Part shown: positions 26,534-35,700 of the stretch, in pieces | Layout of the letters: the number at the start of each line of letters is the position of its first letter | Position numbering within the stretch: position 1 is the first letter of the stretch | Source of the DNA: Nonomuraea spiralis | GTDB taxonomy: Bacteria; Actinomycetota; Actinomycetes; Streptosporangiales; Streptosporangiaceae | Direction of reading: 5' to 3' | DNA length: 64,000 bases | NCBI RefSeq assembly: GCF_014648435.1 | Contig: NZ_BMRC01000001.1 | Location: 692,481 to 756,480, forward strand | The notes under the pieces: model-generated | The model's database searches: none | Seen by the model: the letters and a program-made list of their open reading frames with translations, nothing else | Told to the model about the DNA's origin: nothing | Position numbers and translations under genes: made by a program

Positions 26534-27958
26534 TCAGCCCTCCGCCGGGGTCCGGCGCGGCAGCAGGACCGTCAGCACCACCAGGACGGCGGCCGCCGGA
26601 ACGCCCCAGAACAGGACGTCCGGGATGGCGGCCGCGGTCGCCGCCGGACCCGGGCCGCGGTCCTGGAGCTCGCGGGTGAGCAGGACGCCGAAGACCGCCA
26701 CGCCGAGCGACAGCCCGAGCCCCCGGACGGACACCGTGGCCGAGGTGGTGGCGGCCAGGTCCGCGGGCGGCGCGGCGTTCTGGGCGACGACCACCAGGTT
26801 CTGCATCAGCAGCCCGAACCCGGCCCCCAGCACCGCGAGTTCCAGGGCCAGCACGGCGTACGGCGTGCCGGGCGTGATCCGGCTCAGCAGCGCGAACCCC
26901 AGCACCACGACCGCCGCCCCGGCGATCAGGTACGGCCTGAACCGCCCGCTCGCGCCGATGCGGGCGCCGGCCAGCGAGGAGACCGCCATGAACGTCAGCA
27001 CGTACGGGTTGAGCGCCAGTCCCGCCTGGGTGGCCCCCATGCCGTACGCGGCCTGGAGGTAGGTGGGCAGGTAGACGATCGAGCCGCCGAGCAGCGCGCC
27101 GAGCAGCGCCGTGGCGGGCAGCGCGACCCGCAGGGCACGGCCGGCGAACAGCCGCGGCGGCAGCAGCGGGTTGGCCGCCCTGCGTTCCCACCACACGAAC
27201 AGGGCCGCCAGCAGGACCGTCGCGCCGATCAGCGCAAGGATCACCCCGGACGTCCAGGCGTACATGCGGCCGCCCCATTCGGCCACCAGCAGCAGGCTCA
27301 CCATCGTGCCGGCGAGCAGCGCGGCGCCGGCCAGGTCGACCCCACCGCGCCCGCCCTGCCTGGGCAGCCGCAGCGCGTACGCGGTGAGAGCCATGGCGAG
27401 CAGGCCGAGCGGCAGGTTGACGTAGAAGATCCAGCGCCAGCCCCAGGCGTCGGTGACGGCGCCGCCGGCCAGCGGGCCGCCCACGCTGGCCAGGGCGAAG
27501 ACGCCGCCGGTGAAGCCCTGGACCCGGCTGCGCAGGCGCTGCGGGTACAGCTCCGACAACGTGATCGTGGGCAACACGAACAGCGCTCCGGCGCCGGCGC
27601 CCTGGAGGGTCCGGGCGGCGATGAGCTGGGGGACCGTCTGGGCCAGGCCGCACAGCGCCGATCCGGCGACGAACACCGCGACCGCCGTGACGAACACGGG
27701 ACGCCGGCCGAACCGGTCGCTGACGCGGCCGTACAGCGCGCCGGTGGCGGTCGAGGCCAGCACGTAGGAGGTGACGATCCACCCGATCGCGTCCATGCCG
27801 CCCAGGTCGGCGGCGATGTCGGGCAGCGCGATGGCCACCACCGTCTGGTCCAGGACCGACAGCAACATGCCGACGAGCAGGCCGGCCGTGGCGAGCGCCA
27901 CCTTGCCACCGCCCTCGGCCGGGTCGGCGGGCGCGGACTGGGTGAGGGATGCGGACAC
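26534..27958 (-). CDS. MFS multidrug exporter, DHA2 (14-helix) family
   Basis: The 474-residue product has the DHA2 signature regions: motif D1 LSVLDQTVVAIALPDIAADL, motif A GRVSDRFGRRPVF and motif C in FALASVGGPLAGGAVTDAWG. Fourteen helices are predicted. It starts at a GTG 5 bp after the stop of the thioredoxin-reductase-like gene, so the two form an operon. This drug:proton antiporter probably exports a compound related to the reductase or to the MerR sensor upstream. Confidence 0.9.
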   Translation of the reverse strand: MSASLTQSAPADPAEGGGKVALATAGLLVGMLLSVLDQTVVAIALPDIAADLGGMDAIGWIVTSYVLASTATGALYGRVSDRFGRRPVFVTAVAVFVAGSALCGLAQTVPQLIAARTLQGAGAGALFVLPTITLSELYPQRLRSRVQGFTGGVFALASVGGPLAGGAVTDAWGWRWIFYVNLPLGLLAMALTAYALRLPRQGGRGGVDLAGAALLAGTMVSLLLVAEWGGRMYAWTSGVILALIGATVLLAALFVWWERRAANPLLPPRLFAGRALRVALPATALLGALLGGSIVYLPTYLQAAYGMGATQAGLALNPYVLTFMAVSSLAGARIGASGRFRPYLIAGAAVVVLGFALLSRITPGTPYAVLALELAVLGAGFGLLMQNLVVVAQNAAPPADLAATTSATVSVRGLGLSLGVAVFGVLLTRELQDRGPGPAATAAAIPDVLFWGVPAAAVLVVLTVLLPRRTPAEG

Positions 27959-27963
27959 CGCCG

Positions 27964-28908
27964 TCAGCCCTTCGCCCGCGCGAGCGGGTCGGGCAGGCCG
28001 AAGTCGGCGGACAGCAGTTCCTGGTCGATGACCGCGGCGGCGACGGCGCCGCTGGCCGCCGCGGCGACGACAGCCGCCAACGGCATGGGCACACTGGCCC
28101 GGTGGGCCATGTCGCCGGCCGCGTACACGCCGGGCACGCTGGTCCTGCCGAACTCGTCCACCTCCACGCAGCCGTCGGCGAACGTGTCGCAGCCGAGGCG
28201 TCCGGCCAGGTCGGAACGCTGGCGTGGCACGTTGACGACGAACACCGCGTCCCGCGCGAGGGGCGGACCGGCCTCGAACACGATCTGCTCCAGCCGACCG
28301 TCCGCGCCCTCCAGGCGGGCGACGGCCTCGCAGCGTACGGCGACGCCGTTGGCCTCCAGCAGATCCCGTGTCCCCTGGTCGAGCGGCCGGCCGTCGGCGC
28401 AGAGGACGACGTGGGCGGCGAACCGGCTGAGCTGGAGCGCCAGCCGTACGCGGGCGGGTTCCGTGCCGAGCACGGCGACCTGCCTGCCGGTGCACTCGTA
28501 ACCGTGGCAGTAGGGGCAGTGGAAGGCGGAACGGCCCCACAGCGCCTCCACCCCGCGCGGGCCGGGCAGCTCGTCGGCCAGGCCGGTGGCCAGCAGGAGC
28601 CGCCGCGCGTCCGCCGTGCCTCCGCCGGACAGGGCGAGGCGGAAGACGCCGTCGTCCAGGGTGCGGACGCCGGTGACGGCGCCCGTCGTGATCCGCACCG
28701 ACGGATACGCGGCCAGCTCCCGGCGGCCGAGCTCGCGCAGCTCGGCGGGAGGCGTTCCGTCCCTGGTGAGGAAGTTGTGCACGTTGTCGGCGGGGGCGTT
28801 GCGCCCCTCCCCCGCGTCGATCAGCGACACCTGCCGGTGGACCCGGCCGAGTGTCAGCGCGGCGGCCATGCCGGCCGGTCCCCCGCCGACGATGACGACG
28901 TCGAACAT
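27964..28908 (-). CDS. Thioredoxin reductase-like FAD/NAD(P) oxidoreductase
   Basis: The 314-residue product has the FAD-binding VVIVGGGPAGMAAAL at residue 5, a redox pair in CPYCHGYE near 130 and the C-terminal FAD motif VPGVYAAGDMA. Its second nucleotide-binding motif, VAVLGTEPA, is degenerate compared with the usual GxGxxA/G, so it may be a ferredoxin- or bacillithiol-type or gliotoxin-like dithiol oxidase relative rather than a true thioredoxin reductase. AAGGA precedes the ATG at 28908. It is followed by an MFS exporter and is divergent from a MerR regulator 56 bp away, suggesting a thiol-active drug or redox-stress module. Confidence 0.83.
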   Translation of the reverse strand: MFDVVIVGGGPAGMAAALTLGRVHRQVSLIDAGEGRNAPADNVHNFLTRDGTPPAELRELGRRELAAYPSVRITTGAVTGVRTLDDGVFRLALSGGGTADARRLLLATGLADELPGPRGVEALWGRSAFHCPYCHGYECTGRQVAVLGTEPARVRLALQLSRFAAHVVLCADGRPLDQGTRDLLEANGVAVRCEAVARLEGADGRLEQIVFEAGPPLARDAVFVVNVPRQRSDLAGRLGCDTFADGCVEVDEFGRTSVPGVYAAGDMAHRASVPMPLAAVVAAAASGAVAAAVIDQELLSADFGLPDPLARAKG

Positions 28909-28964
28909 TGTCCTTGCCTCCGAATCAGCTTGACGTGGTGGCAAGTCTGCAAGTTAATGTCAAC

Positions 28965-29387
28965 ATGAAGTCAAGTGCCGACATGCGCATCGGGGAGCTC
29001 GCCGACCGGTTCGGCCTCGCCCCGCACGTCCTGCGCCACTGGGAGGCCATGGGCCTGCTGGCCCCCGCCGCCAGGGTCAACGGCCGCCGCCGCTACACCC
29101 GCGACCACGTCGTCCGCGTCCTGACGATCATCCGCGCCAAGGCCGGGGGCATGAGCCTGGAGCAGATCCGCGAGATCCTCACCGTCTCCGGCCAGGCCGA
29201 GCGCCGGGCGCTGCTGCGGCGGCACCACGCCGAGCTGGAACGCCGGTTGCGGGAGATCGCCGCCTCCAAGACGCTCATCGAGCACGTGATGCAGTGCGCG
29301 GCCGACGACTTCACCCAGTGCCCCGACTACCGGCGGATCGCCGAGACGGCCGCCGGGCCCCTCCTCGACGACGAGTGCGTGATCTGA
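28965..29387 (+). CDS. MerR-family regulator with C-terminal cysteines
   Basis: The 140-residue product has a MerR HTH (RIGELADRFGLAPHVLRHWE) at about 7-75 and a coiled dimer helix, then cysteines in HVMQCAADDFTQCPDYRRI and near the C-terminus (DDECVI). The spacing suggests metal or thiol sensing, though it is not a SoxR [2Fe-2S] motif. It is divergent from the reductase/MFS operon; in the 56-bp gap TTGAC at 28930 is mirrored by GTCAA at 28959 and GCAAGT is repeated. Regulation of that operon is the likely role. Confidence 0.82.
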   Translation: MKSSADMRIGELADRFGLAPHVLRHWEAMGLLAPAARVNGRRRYTRDHVVRVLTIIRAKAGGMSLEQIREILTVSGQAERRALLRRHHAELERRLREIAASKTLIEHVMQCAADDFTQCPDYRRIAETAAGPLLDDECVI

Positions 29388-29468
29388 ACCGGGCCCGGCC
29401 CGCGCGCCGATGAGTTCCGGCCACGGGTGAGGTCTTCCTCCAGAACCGATGGCGAAGGAGTGATTCCG

Positions 29469-29813
29469 GTGGATCTGTACAGCGTCGTGTGCGTGCGCGA
29501 CCGGGCGCCGTCGCAGAAGTGGTACGAGGTGTTCTTCGGCCGCCCGGCGGACGAGATCGTCGGCGAGGAGTACCTGTGGCAGGTCGGCGAGAACGCGTGG
29601 GTCGTCATCGACGACCGGCACATGCGGGCCGCGCGGGTGGGCGGGACCATGATCACGTTCGGGGTGTCCGGTCTCGACGAGATCCTGGCCCGGCTGGCCG
29701 CGTACGGCGTCGAGCACGAGCCGGTGGAGACGTACGGCAACGGGGTGCGCCACGTGGAGGTCCTCGACCCCGACGGCAACAGCCTCTCGCTCGCCGAGCC
29801 GCCCGCGCGGTGA
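29469..29813 (+). CDS. VOC/glyoxalase-fold protein
   Basis: This 114-residue protein has a paired beta-alpha-beta-beta-beta fold: SVVCVRDRAPSQKWYEVFFG at the N-terminus and HVEVLDPDGNSLSLAEP at the end. Its metal-ligand positions look incomplete, as in many bleomycin-resistance-like or regulatory VOC proteins. The GTG at 29469 has GAAGGAG about 8 bp upstream. It lies between a MerR and an AraC gene on the same strand. Substrate unknown. Confidence 0.82.
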   Translation: MDLYSVVCVRDRAPSQKWYEVFFGRPADEIVGEEYLWQVGENAWVVIDDRHMRAARVGGTMITFGVSGLDEILARLAAYGVEHEPVETYGNGVRHVEVLDPDGNSLSLAEPPAR

Positions 29814-29851
29814 GCCGGTCCCGCGACGCCGCCGCCCGCTAGGGTCGGAAT

Positions 29852-30730
29852 GTGTTCGACTCCGCCGACTTCGACCTGGCGCCCTACGCCGGCCTCGACA
29901 CCTCGGCCTTTGTGCGGCACACGTACAACAGCTGGGACGACGCCGGTTGGCGGTCACTGCTGGTCCAGGGTTTCCGGCACGCGCCCGAGGCCGAGCACTT
30001 CCCGCTGCCCGCCGTGGCCGACCTGCATCTCGTCCTCTGCGTGGCGGGCAACGCCGACCTGCGGATACGTACCGGCGGCCGGCCCGTACGGCGGCGCTGG
30101 GTCCCGGGGCACCTGGAGCTCATGGTCCCGGGCCGCGCCGGGTCGATCGGCTACCGGGCGGCGGCGGGGCTGAGCACCGTCCAGGTGCACGTCCCGGCGC
30201 GGGCCGTCCGCGAGGCCGCCGCGGCGCTGGGCGGTCGCGAGCCCGACCTGGAGGCGCGGGCCGCCGCCCTGAGGGCCGGGGACCCGGTCGTCGAACAGCT
30301 CGTGCGCGCGCTGCCGGGCCGCGGCGCCGCCGGCGACCTGTACGCGGAGTCCGCCGCGGCCTTCCTGGTGACCCACCTGCTGACCCAGGGCGGGGAGGAC
30401 CGCCTGCCCGGCCCCGAGCACGCCGCCGTCCGCGCGGGCGTGGCCATCATGACCGAGCGCCTGGCCGAGCCGCTGACGCTGGCCGCCGTCGCCGCCGAGG
30501 TGCACCTGAGCGTGTACCACTTCGTCCGGGTCTTCCGGGAGGGCACCGGTCAGACGCCTCACCGCTACCTCACCCGGCTGCGGATCGAGCGGGCGCGGCG
30601 GCTGCTGTCCGCCACCTCGCTCAGCGTCGAGCAGATCGCGCGGCGGTGCGGATTCGCCGGTCCGGGCGCGTTGTCGTCGGCCTTCCTGCGCGAGACCGGC
30701 GTACGGCCGTCGGCGTACCGCAAGAACTGA
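29852..30730 (+). CDS. AraC-family regulator with cupin-like sensor domain
   Basis: The 292-residue product has an N-terminal ligand-binding domain (about 1-170, with VADLHLVLCVAGNADLRIRT) and a C-terminal AraC HTH pair at about 190-290 (LTLAAVAAEVHLSVYHFVRV, then SVEQIARRCGFAGPGALSSA). GTG start 38 bp after the VOC gene. It is the most likely regulator of the neighbouring VOC and SRPBCC genes; the ligand is unknown. Confidence 0.87.
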   Translation: MFDSADFDLAPYAGLDTSAFVRHTYNSWDDAGWRSLLVQGFRHAPEAEHFPLPAVADLHLVLCVAGNADLRIRTGGRPVRRRWVPGHLELMVPGRAGSIGYRAAAGLSTVQVHVPARAVREAAAALGGREPDLEARAAALRAGDPVVEQLVRALPGRGAAGDLYAESAAAFLVTHLLTQGGEDRLPGPEHAAVRAGVAIMTERLAEPLTLAAVAAEVHLSVYHFVRVFREGTGQTPHRYLTRLRIERARRLLSATSLSVEQIARRCGFAGPGALSSAFLRETGVRPSAYRKN

Positions 30731-30790
30731 CCGATCCCCGGCAATCGCGCGCATGGCCGCCATACGGCGCCGGTGCCTACGTTGGGGCCC

Positions 30791-31216
30791 ATGCCGAACT
30801 CCTTCGCCGTGACCGCGCGCTCGCAGGCCGATCCCGACGCCGTGTTCGCGGCCCTCACGCACGCCGCCACCTGGCCGTCCTGGTCGCCGATCGACTCCGC
30901 CGACGTCGAGGACGGCGACCCCGGGCGGCAACAGCGGGTCGGCGACACCAGGATCTTCCGCACCGGTCGCAACGTCTCCAGGGAGCGCATCGTCGAGCTC
31001 GTCCCCGGCCGCAGGTTCGTCTACGACAACCTGGGCGGCCCGTTCCGCTCCTACCGGGGGACGGTCGAGCTCGCCCCTGCCGCCGGGGGCGGCACCGACA
31101 TCACCTGGTCGGCCACCTTCGAGCCGAAGCTGCCGCTGTCGGGCGGTTTCTGGCGCTGGTACCTGACCCGTTTCATGCGCGGCATGGCCGACGGCCTCGC
31201 CGTGTACGCCGGATGA
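30791..31216 (+). CDS. SRPBCC-family (START/Bet v1-like) protein
   Basis: The 141-residue protein has the polyketide cyclase/dehydratase-like SRPBCC fold: FAVTARSQADPDAVFAALTH at the N-terminus, WPSWSPIDSADVEDG, and the GGGTDITWSATFEPKLP strand pair before the C-terminal helix. Such proteins bind hydrophobic ligands in a deep pocket. It follows an AraC regulator by 60 bp on the same strand. The ligand is not predictable. Confidence 0.85.
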   Translation: MPNSFAVTARSQADPDAVFAALTHAATWPSWSPIDSADVEDGDPGRQQRVGDTRIFRTGRNVSRERIVELVPGRRFVYDNLGGPFRSYRGTVELAPAAGGGTDITWSATFEPKLPLSGGFWRWYLTRFMRGMADGLAVYAG

Positions 31217-31238
31217 CCCTCGTTCCTTCCGCGTCCGG

Positions 31239-31505
31239 TCAGTGGGCGAGGCTGATGGACGTGGGGGTGCTCCAGGGACCGCAGTCCGAGCCGAAGGCCG
31301 CCCGGTCGCAGCCCTGGACGATGAAGGCGAACTTGTTGACCTCGTGGCCGTTGGTCGTGGTGCCGACGCCGCCCTGTACGTAGGGGGCCATCACGTACTG
31401 GCCGCTCCACGGGGTCAGCCTGGCCTTCCGGACCTGGGTGCCGTCGCCGAGGTGTCGGTGCACCGCTCTGGTGCACCCACCCTCGTACGACCTCCATCGG
31501 GTCCT
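31239..31505 (-). pseudogene. C-terminal remnant of a cysteine-containing secreted-type protein
   Basis: On the minus strand an open frame ends in QYVMAPYVQGGVGTTTNGHE, then KFAFIVQGCDRAAFGSDCGP and TSISLAH with a stop at 31239. Upstream in frame it continues through YEGGCTRAVHRHLGDG but then loses all sense near 31505, with no start, signal peptide or ribosome site. Aromatic and cysteine content suggests the C-terminus of an exported protein. It abuts a TetR fragment on the other strand, so a rearrangement junction lies near 31505-31522. The parent family is not recognised. Confidence 0.4.
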
Positions 31506-31522
31506 CGGCCGACTGCAGGGCG

Positions 31523-31714
31523 GCCGTCATCCTCGACCGCGTCGCCCCCATCCTGGCCGTGGTCCGCGACGCGGCGGCCGGCGACGCCGACATCACCGTC
31601 GGGCTGCTGTCACCCGACCTGTTCCTGGTGATGACCCGCGAATGCGGCTGGCCCCCCGCGCAGTGGGAGGACTGGAGCGCCGACCAGCTCTCCCACGCCC
31701 TGCTGCCGTCCTGA
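31523..31714 (+). pseudogene. C-terminal fragment of a TetR-family regulator
   Basis: The frame reads AVILDRVAPILAVVRDAAAG, then TVGLLSPDLFLVMTRECGW and QWEDWSADQLSHALLPS to a stop. This is the typical last third of a TetR ligand-binding domain (compare YEDWLTTTLTRLL at the end of the TetR at 36761). No HTH, start or ribosome site lies upstream; sequence before about 31520 belongs to another remnant. The fragment is about 63 residues where about 190-200 are expected. Confidence 0.6.
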
Positions 31715-31732
31715 CCGGGGCGGACGGCGCCG

Positions 31733-32344
31733 CTACGGCCGGGCCGCTCCGGCGGCCTGCCGGTCGAGGGCGGCGGTGAGCAGGGCCGTCGCCGACCCGC
31801 GCATGGTGTCGGCCGCCTCCTCGCGGGTGAGCCCGGCGACGTCCACCAGCCAGACCAGCGACTCGATGCCGGTCGCCGACCGGATGGCCACGGCCAGCCG
31901 GTGGACGTCGAGGCCGGGGTGGGTGTCGCGGAGCGGGGTCAGCGCGTCCTCGATCCAGCCGATCGCGCGCCCGCCGCGCAGCGGTTGCCGGCCGGATCCG
32001 GGCTGGAGGGACAGGCGCAGCGAGGCCCGCAGTTGCGGTTCCCAGTCGAGGGTGAGCCGGGTGAAGGCGGTCATGACCAGGTCGAGCCGGGCGGCGGGAT
32101 CGGCGGGCGGAGCCGGGGGCAGCAGCGAGCTCCGCTCGATCTCGGGGTGGGCGGCGGCCAGCAGGGCGTGCTGGTTGGGGAAGTAGCGGTAGGCGGTGGT
32201 GCGGGAGATGCCCGCCGCGGCGGCGGCGTCCTCGACGGCGGGGTCGGCGCCGTCGGCCAGCAGGCGGCGGGCGGCCTCCACCAGGGCCTGGCGGGTGCGG
32301 GCCTTCTGCTGACGGCGGCCGGTCAGCTCATATGGTACTGACAT
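31733..32344 (-). CDS. TetR-family regulator
   Basis: The 203-residue product has an N-terminal TetR HTH at about 10-55 (ARTRQALVEAARRLLADGAD, then AAAAGISRTTAYRYFPNQHA) and a helical ligand domain. Start ATG 32344 (MSVPYELTGRRQQ). The divergent cupin gene begins 55 bp away. Two direct copies of ATGGTAC, 20 bp apart (32332 and 32352), flank this start and may be its operator. The effector is unknown. Confidence 0.87.
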   Translation of the reverse strand: MSVPYELTGRRQQKARTRQALVEAARRLLADGADPAVEDAAAAAGISRTTAYRYFPNQHALLAAAHPEIERSSLLPPAPPADPAARLDLVMTAFTRLTLDWEPQLRASLRLSLQPGSGRQPLRGGRAIGWIEDALTPLRDTHPGLDVHRLAVAIRSATGIESLVWLVDVAGLTREEAADTMRGSATALLTAALDRQAAGAARP

Positions 32345-32358
32345 GCCCATCATGGTAC
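32332..32358. promoter_or_regulatory. Direct repeat at TetR start
   Basis: ATGGTAC occurs at 32332-32338 and 32352-32358, two helical turns apart, overlapping the TetR start codon and its upstream region. This is a candidate autoregulatory site. Confidence 0.3.
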
Positions 32359-32399
32359 CGTCGTCCCATGTAGGCCGAGTCGCCTTTGTGAGGTGGTCC

Positions 32400-32741
32400 A
32401 TGAGCGCCGATCCCGTGGTGACCAACCCGGAGCTGTACACCGTGGTCTTCGAGAACGATCGGGTCCGGGTGCTGCGCTACCGGGACCAGCCGGGCGACGC
32501 GACCAGCCCGCACGGCCATCCGGACAGCGTGATGGTGACGCTGTCGTCCTTCAGCCGCCGCCTCACCGCCGGCGGGCGGCAGGTCGAGCTCGCCCTGGAG
32601 GCGGGGCAGGCACGCTGGGTCGGCGCGCAGGAGCACGCCGGTCAGAACATCGGCGACACCGAGAGCCACGCGATCTTCGTCGAGCTCAAGGAGGCGCCGA
32701 GCGGCGTCCGGGACGGGACGCCGCTCGGCCCGGACCGGTGA
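32400..32741 (+). CDS. Small cupin-domain protein
   Basis: The 113-residue single-domain cupin contains DATSPHGHPDSVMVTLSSF as the first metal-type motif (two His) and a second motif around EHAGQNIGDTESHAIFVELK. GAGGTGG lies just before the ATG. It is divergent from a TetR gene, its likely regulator. Such small cupins often bind a metal and a small acid; the reaction is unknown. Confidence 0.8.
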   Translation: MSADPVVTNPELYTVVFENDRVRVLRYRDQPGDATSPHGHPDSVMVTLSSFSRRLTAGGRQVELALEAGQARWVGAQEHAGQNIGDTESHAIFVELKEAPSGVRDGTPLGPDR

Positions 32742-32768
32742 ACCGGTCGTGCCGCCGGGGCCCTCGGG

Positions 32769-35700
32769 CTAGTCGGTGAGCGGCTCGGGGCGGCTCTCGG
32801 AGGGGGCGTAGGAGACGGCGCCGAGGTAGTGGGCCTCGACCGTGGCCGCGTCCCGGCCCAGCGGGTTGCGGAGGTCGCCGCCGAAGGTGCCGTCCGGGCG
32901 CACCTCCATGGTGGTGGTGCAGAACTGGCCGGGGTCGCGGCCGCGTACCACGACGAGGACGAGCCCCTCCGGGACGGGGTCGCCGTGCGGGATCAGGCGG
33001 ACGTCGCCCGACACGGCGGTCCTGCCGGCGTGCTCGACGACGACCGCGGTGGCGCGCCCGGCGTCCACACGTAAGGTGACGCCGCCGGTGAGCGTACGCG
33101 CGCCGCAGTCGGCCGGGAACGGGCGGGCCGCCCAGCCCGCCACGCTGACCAGGTTCGGCACCCGCCACAACTCCTCCAGGGCCTCCTGGCCGCCGACGGT
33201 CGCCAGCTCGGGGAACCCGGCCAGCGCCTCGTCGTGCACCTCCACCGCACGGCTGGACCCGGCCTCCACCCGCAGCCACTGGTGCTCCAGGAAGACCCGA
33301 TGGTACGGATGCCGCTGCCGCACCACGGCGTGCACCAGCGTGGCGGCGTCGAACGGGTTGGCCAGCCGCACCCGCGTCCCGACCCGCGAGGACGGCGAGG
33401 AGGTGGCCGAGACGAACCTGGTGTAGTTCGAGCGGGCCTCGTTGTTGAAGATGTCGGTCTCCACGATCGAGGGCAGGACCGGGTCCTGGTAGAGCCTGAG
33501 CCGCACCACGACGCAGTAGTGCCGGTCCTCGCCGGGCGGCGGCACCCACATGGTGCTGAACTCCACCACGCCGCCGCCCGGAGGCACGTCGTGCCGGTCG
33601 TTGCCCAGCCACGTCATCGGCCCCTCGCCCGTGGAGCAGTCGAGGACGTAGAAGTCGCAGGTCACGTTCTTGGCGAGGATGTCGCCGTGGTTGCGGACCT
33701 TGGCCACGATGGTGTTCAGGTTGCCCGGCCACGGCGTGTCGGCCCAGCGGTCGGGATCCTCCGCGGTCTTGGCGTTGCGTACCTCGATGTCCGGGCTCTT
33801 CCACTCCGGCGGGCCGTTCCAGGTGCGCAGGCCGGGGTCGGGGCGGCCGTCGGAGCCGTACTCGACGCGGACCACGGCGTGGTCGGCGGCGGTGGAGACG
33901 ACCGTCACGCGCAGGTTCATCTGGGTGCCGGGGTCGGTGTCCTCGAAGTCGGCCGACACGTCCAGGACCGGGCCGTCGCCGTCGGCGTCGGTGTGCACGA
34001 GGAGGACGGGCGGGCGGACGACGGGCGCGGCGAAGGTGTCGGAGACGACGTCGGTGACGAGGACCCGCCGGTCCTTCGGCAGGGTGTCGCCGCCCTGGCC
34101 CTGCTGGTGGGCCCGGTACTCGACGTAGTAGTTCCAGCCGTCGGCGAGCCGGATCTCGATCGTGCGCACCCGTCCGGGAGGTGGGGGGCCCAGCTCGGCG
34201 GCGTGCAGGGTGACGAGGTCGTTCACGCCGCCGGCGCCCTTGAAGTCGTAGAGCCTGACCTCGCCGGGGTCGAGCCAGCCCATGCGCATCCGGTTGGAGA
34301 TCGAGTAGTGCGGCAGCGTGTTGCGGCTGCCGGCCATCAGGTCCCAGCCGCCGGTGATCCGGCCCGCGATGTCGGGGGTGTAGCCGGGGAAGGCGTACAG
34401 GTCGGGCAGGCCCAGCGTGTGGCCCAGCTCGTGGGAGAGCGTGGCGTGCACCCGCCGCCCGTCGTGCACGTCGAAGTCCGGCGGCACGAACGCGTACCCG
34501 AACCAGCGGGTGTCGGTGAGCAGGTTCGTGCCGGCCAGGAAAGGCAGCGCGTCGTGCGCGTGCGGCCAGACGAACCGCGCGGGCGGCCCGCCGGTGGCGT
34601 CCGGCGAGAACGGCACGATGAGCAGCACGTCGATCGCCGCGAAGTCGGCGGCCGTCATGACGCCGTCGCTGATCGCCCGGGTCACGATGGTCTGCACGGT
34701 GCCGCCGTTGGACGTCCAGCGGGAGTCGGTGACCATGCCCTGGGCGTCCTTGGCCTGGGCGAAGTACGATTCCCAGCCGCCCGGCAGGGTGAGCGGGCCG
34801 AAGACCTGGTGGTTGCGCGCCTGGACGGTCAGGCCCCTGCCGGTCGCCTGGTCGTAGCCGGAGACCTCCTCGTAGTAGTGGCGGGCCGAGCGGGTCGTGC
34901 CGTTGTAGGTGACGCCGTCCTGGACCTCGCCGAGCAGGTTCGCGCGCGCGGTGGCCAGGTCGGCGGCCGGGTAGGAGCCGGAGGCGGTGTCGACCATGAG
35001 CACGGCGGCGCGCCAGGTGCCGGTGCGCGCGAGCGTGCCGAGGTTCTGCGGCCGTCCCGGGCCGCCGCCCCAGTCGCCGGCGGCGGGGGTGGCGTCGGCG
35101 CCGACGTAGCAGCGCGAGGGGCCCGTGTCGTGGTCGTCCCAGTGGTCGGTCACCTCGAACTCGGCGCTGTCCAGGAGTGTTCCGGTGGCGCTCTCGACCA
35201 GGTCGACGCGGTGCCTGCCGGGCAGGCCGCCCGCGATCAGCAGCGGCACGGGCTCCTCCCCCGGGCTCGGGGCGGTGTGGGAGACCATGCCGGCGTCCGG
35301 GCCCTCGGGGATCTGGAACTCCACGTCGGCGGGGCCGAGGCCCGTACCGGACAGGTCGTGGCGCAGCCGCGTGTAGGAGGCGACGAACAGCGGCGCGGCG
35401 GGCGGCGCCAGCCGGGGCGCGGGCGCCAGGTCGGCGAGCGCGTCGGCGACCGCCAGGGCGTCGGAGGTCAGCAGGACGATCCGCCCGTCGCCGAGCCGGT
35501 ACGCCTCCACCAGCCTCCCGCCCACCGCGGTCGTGGCCACGGTCCGGACGGCGCCGCCCGCCACCGGCACCACCGAGAGCCGCGCGTCGCCGGGATGGGC
35601 CAGCAGCGCGGTGGCCTGGTCCGGCGCGAACGTCACCCGCCCGGCCGAGAGCGGGGTCGTGGCCGCCGTACGCGTCAGCCCGCCTCGTACGAACGCCAGC

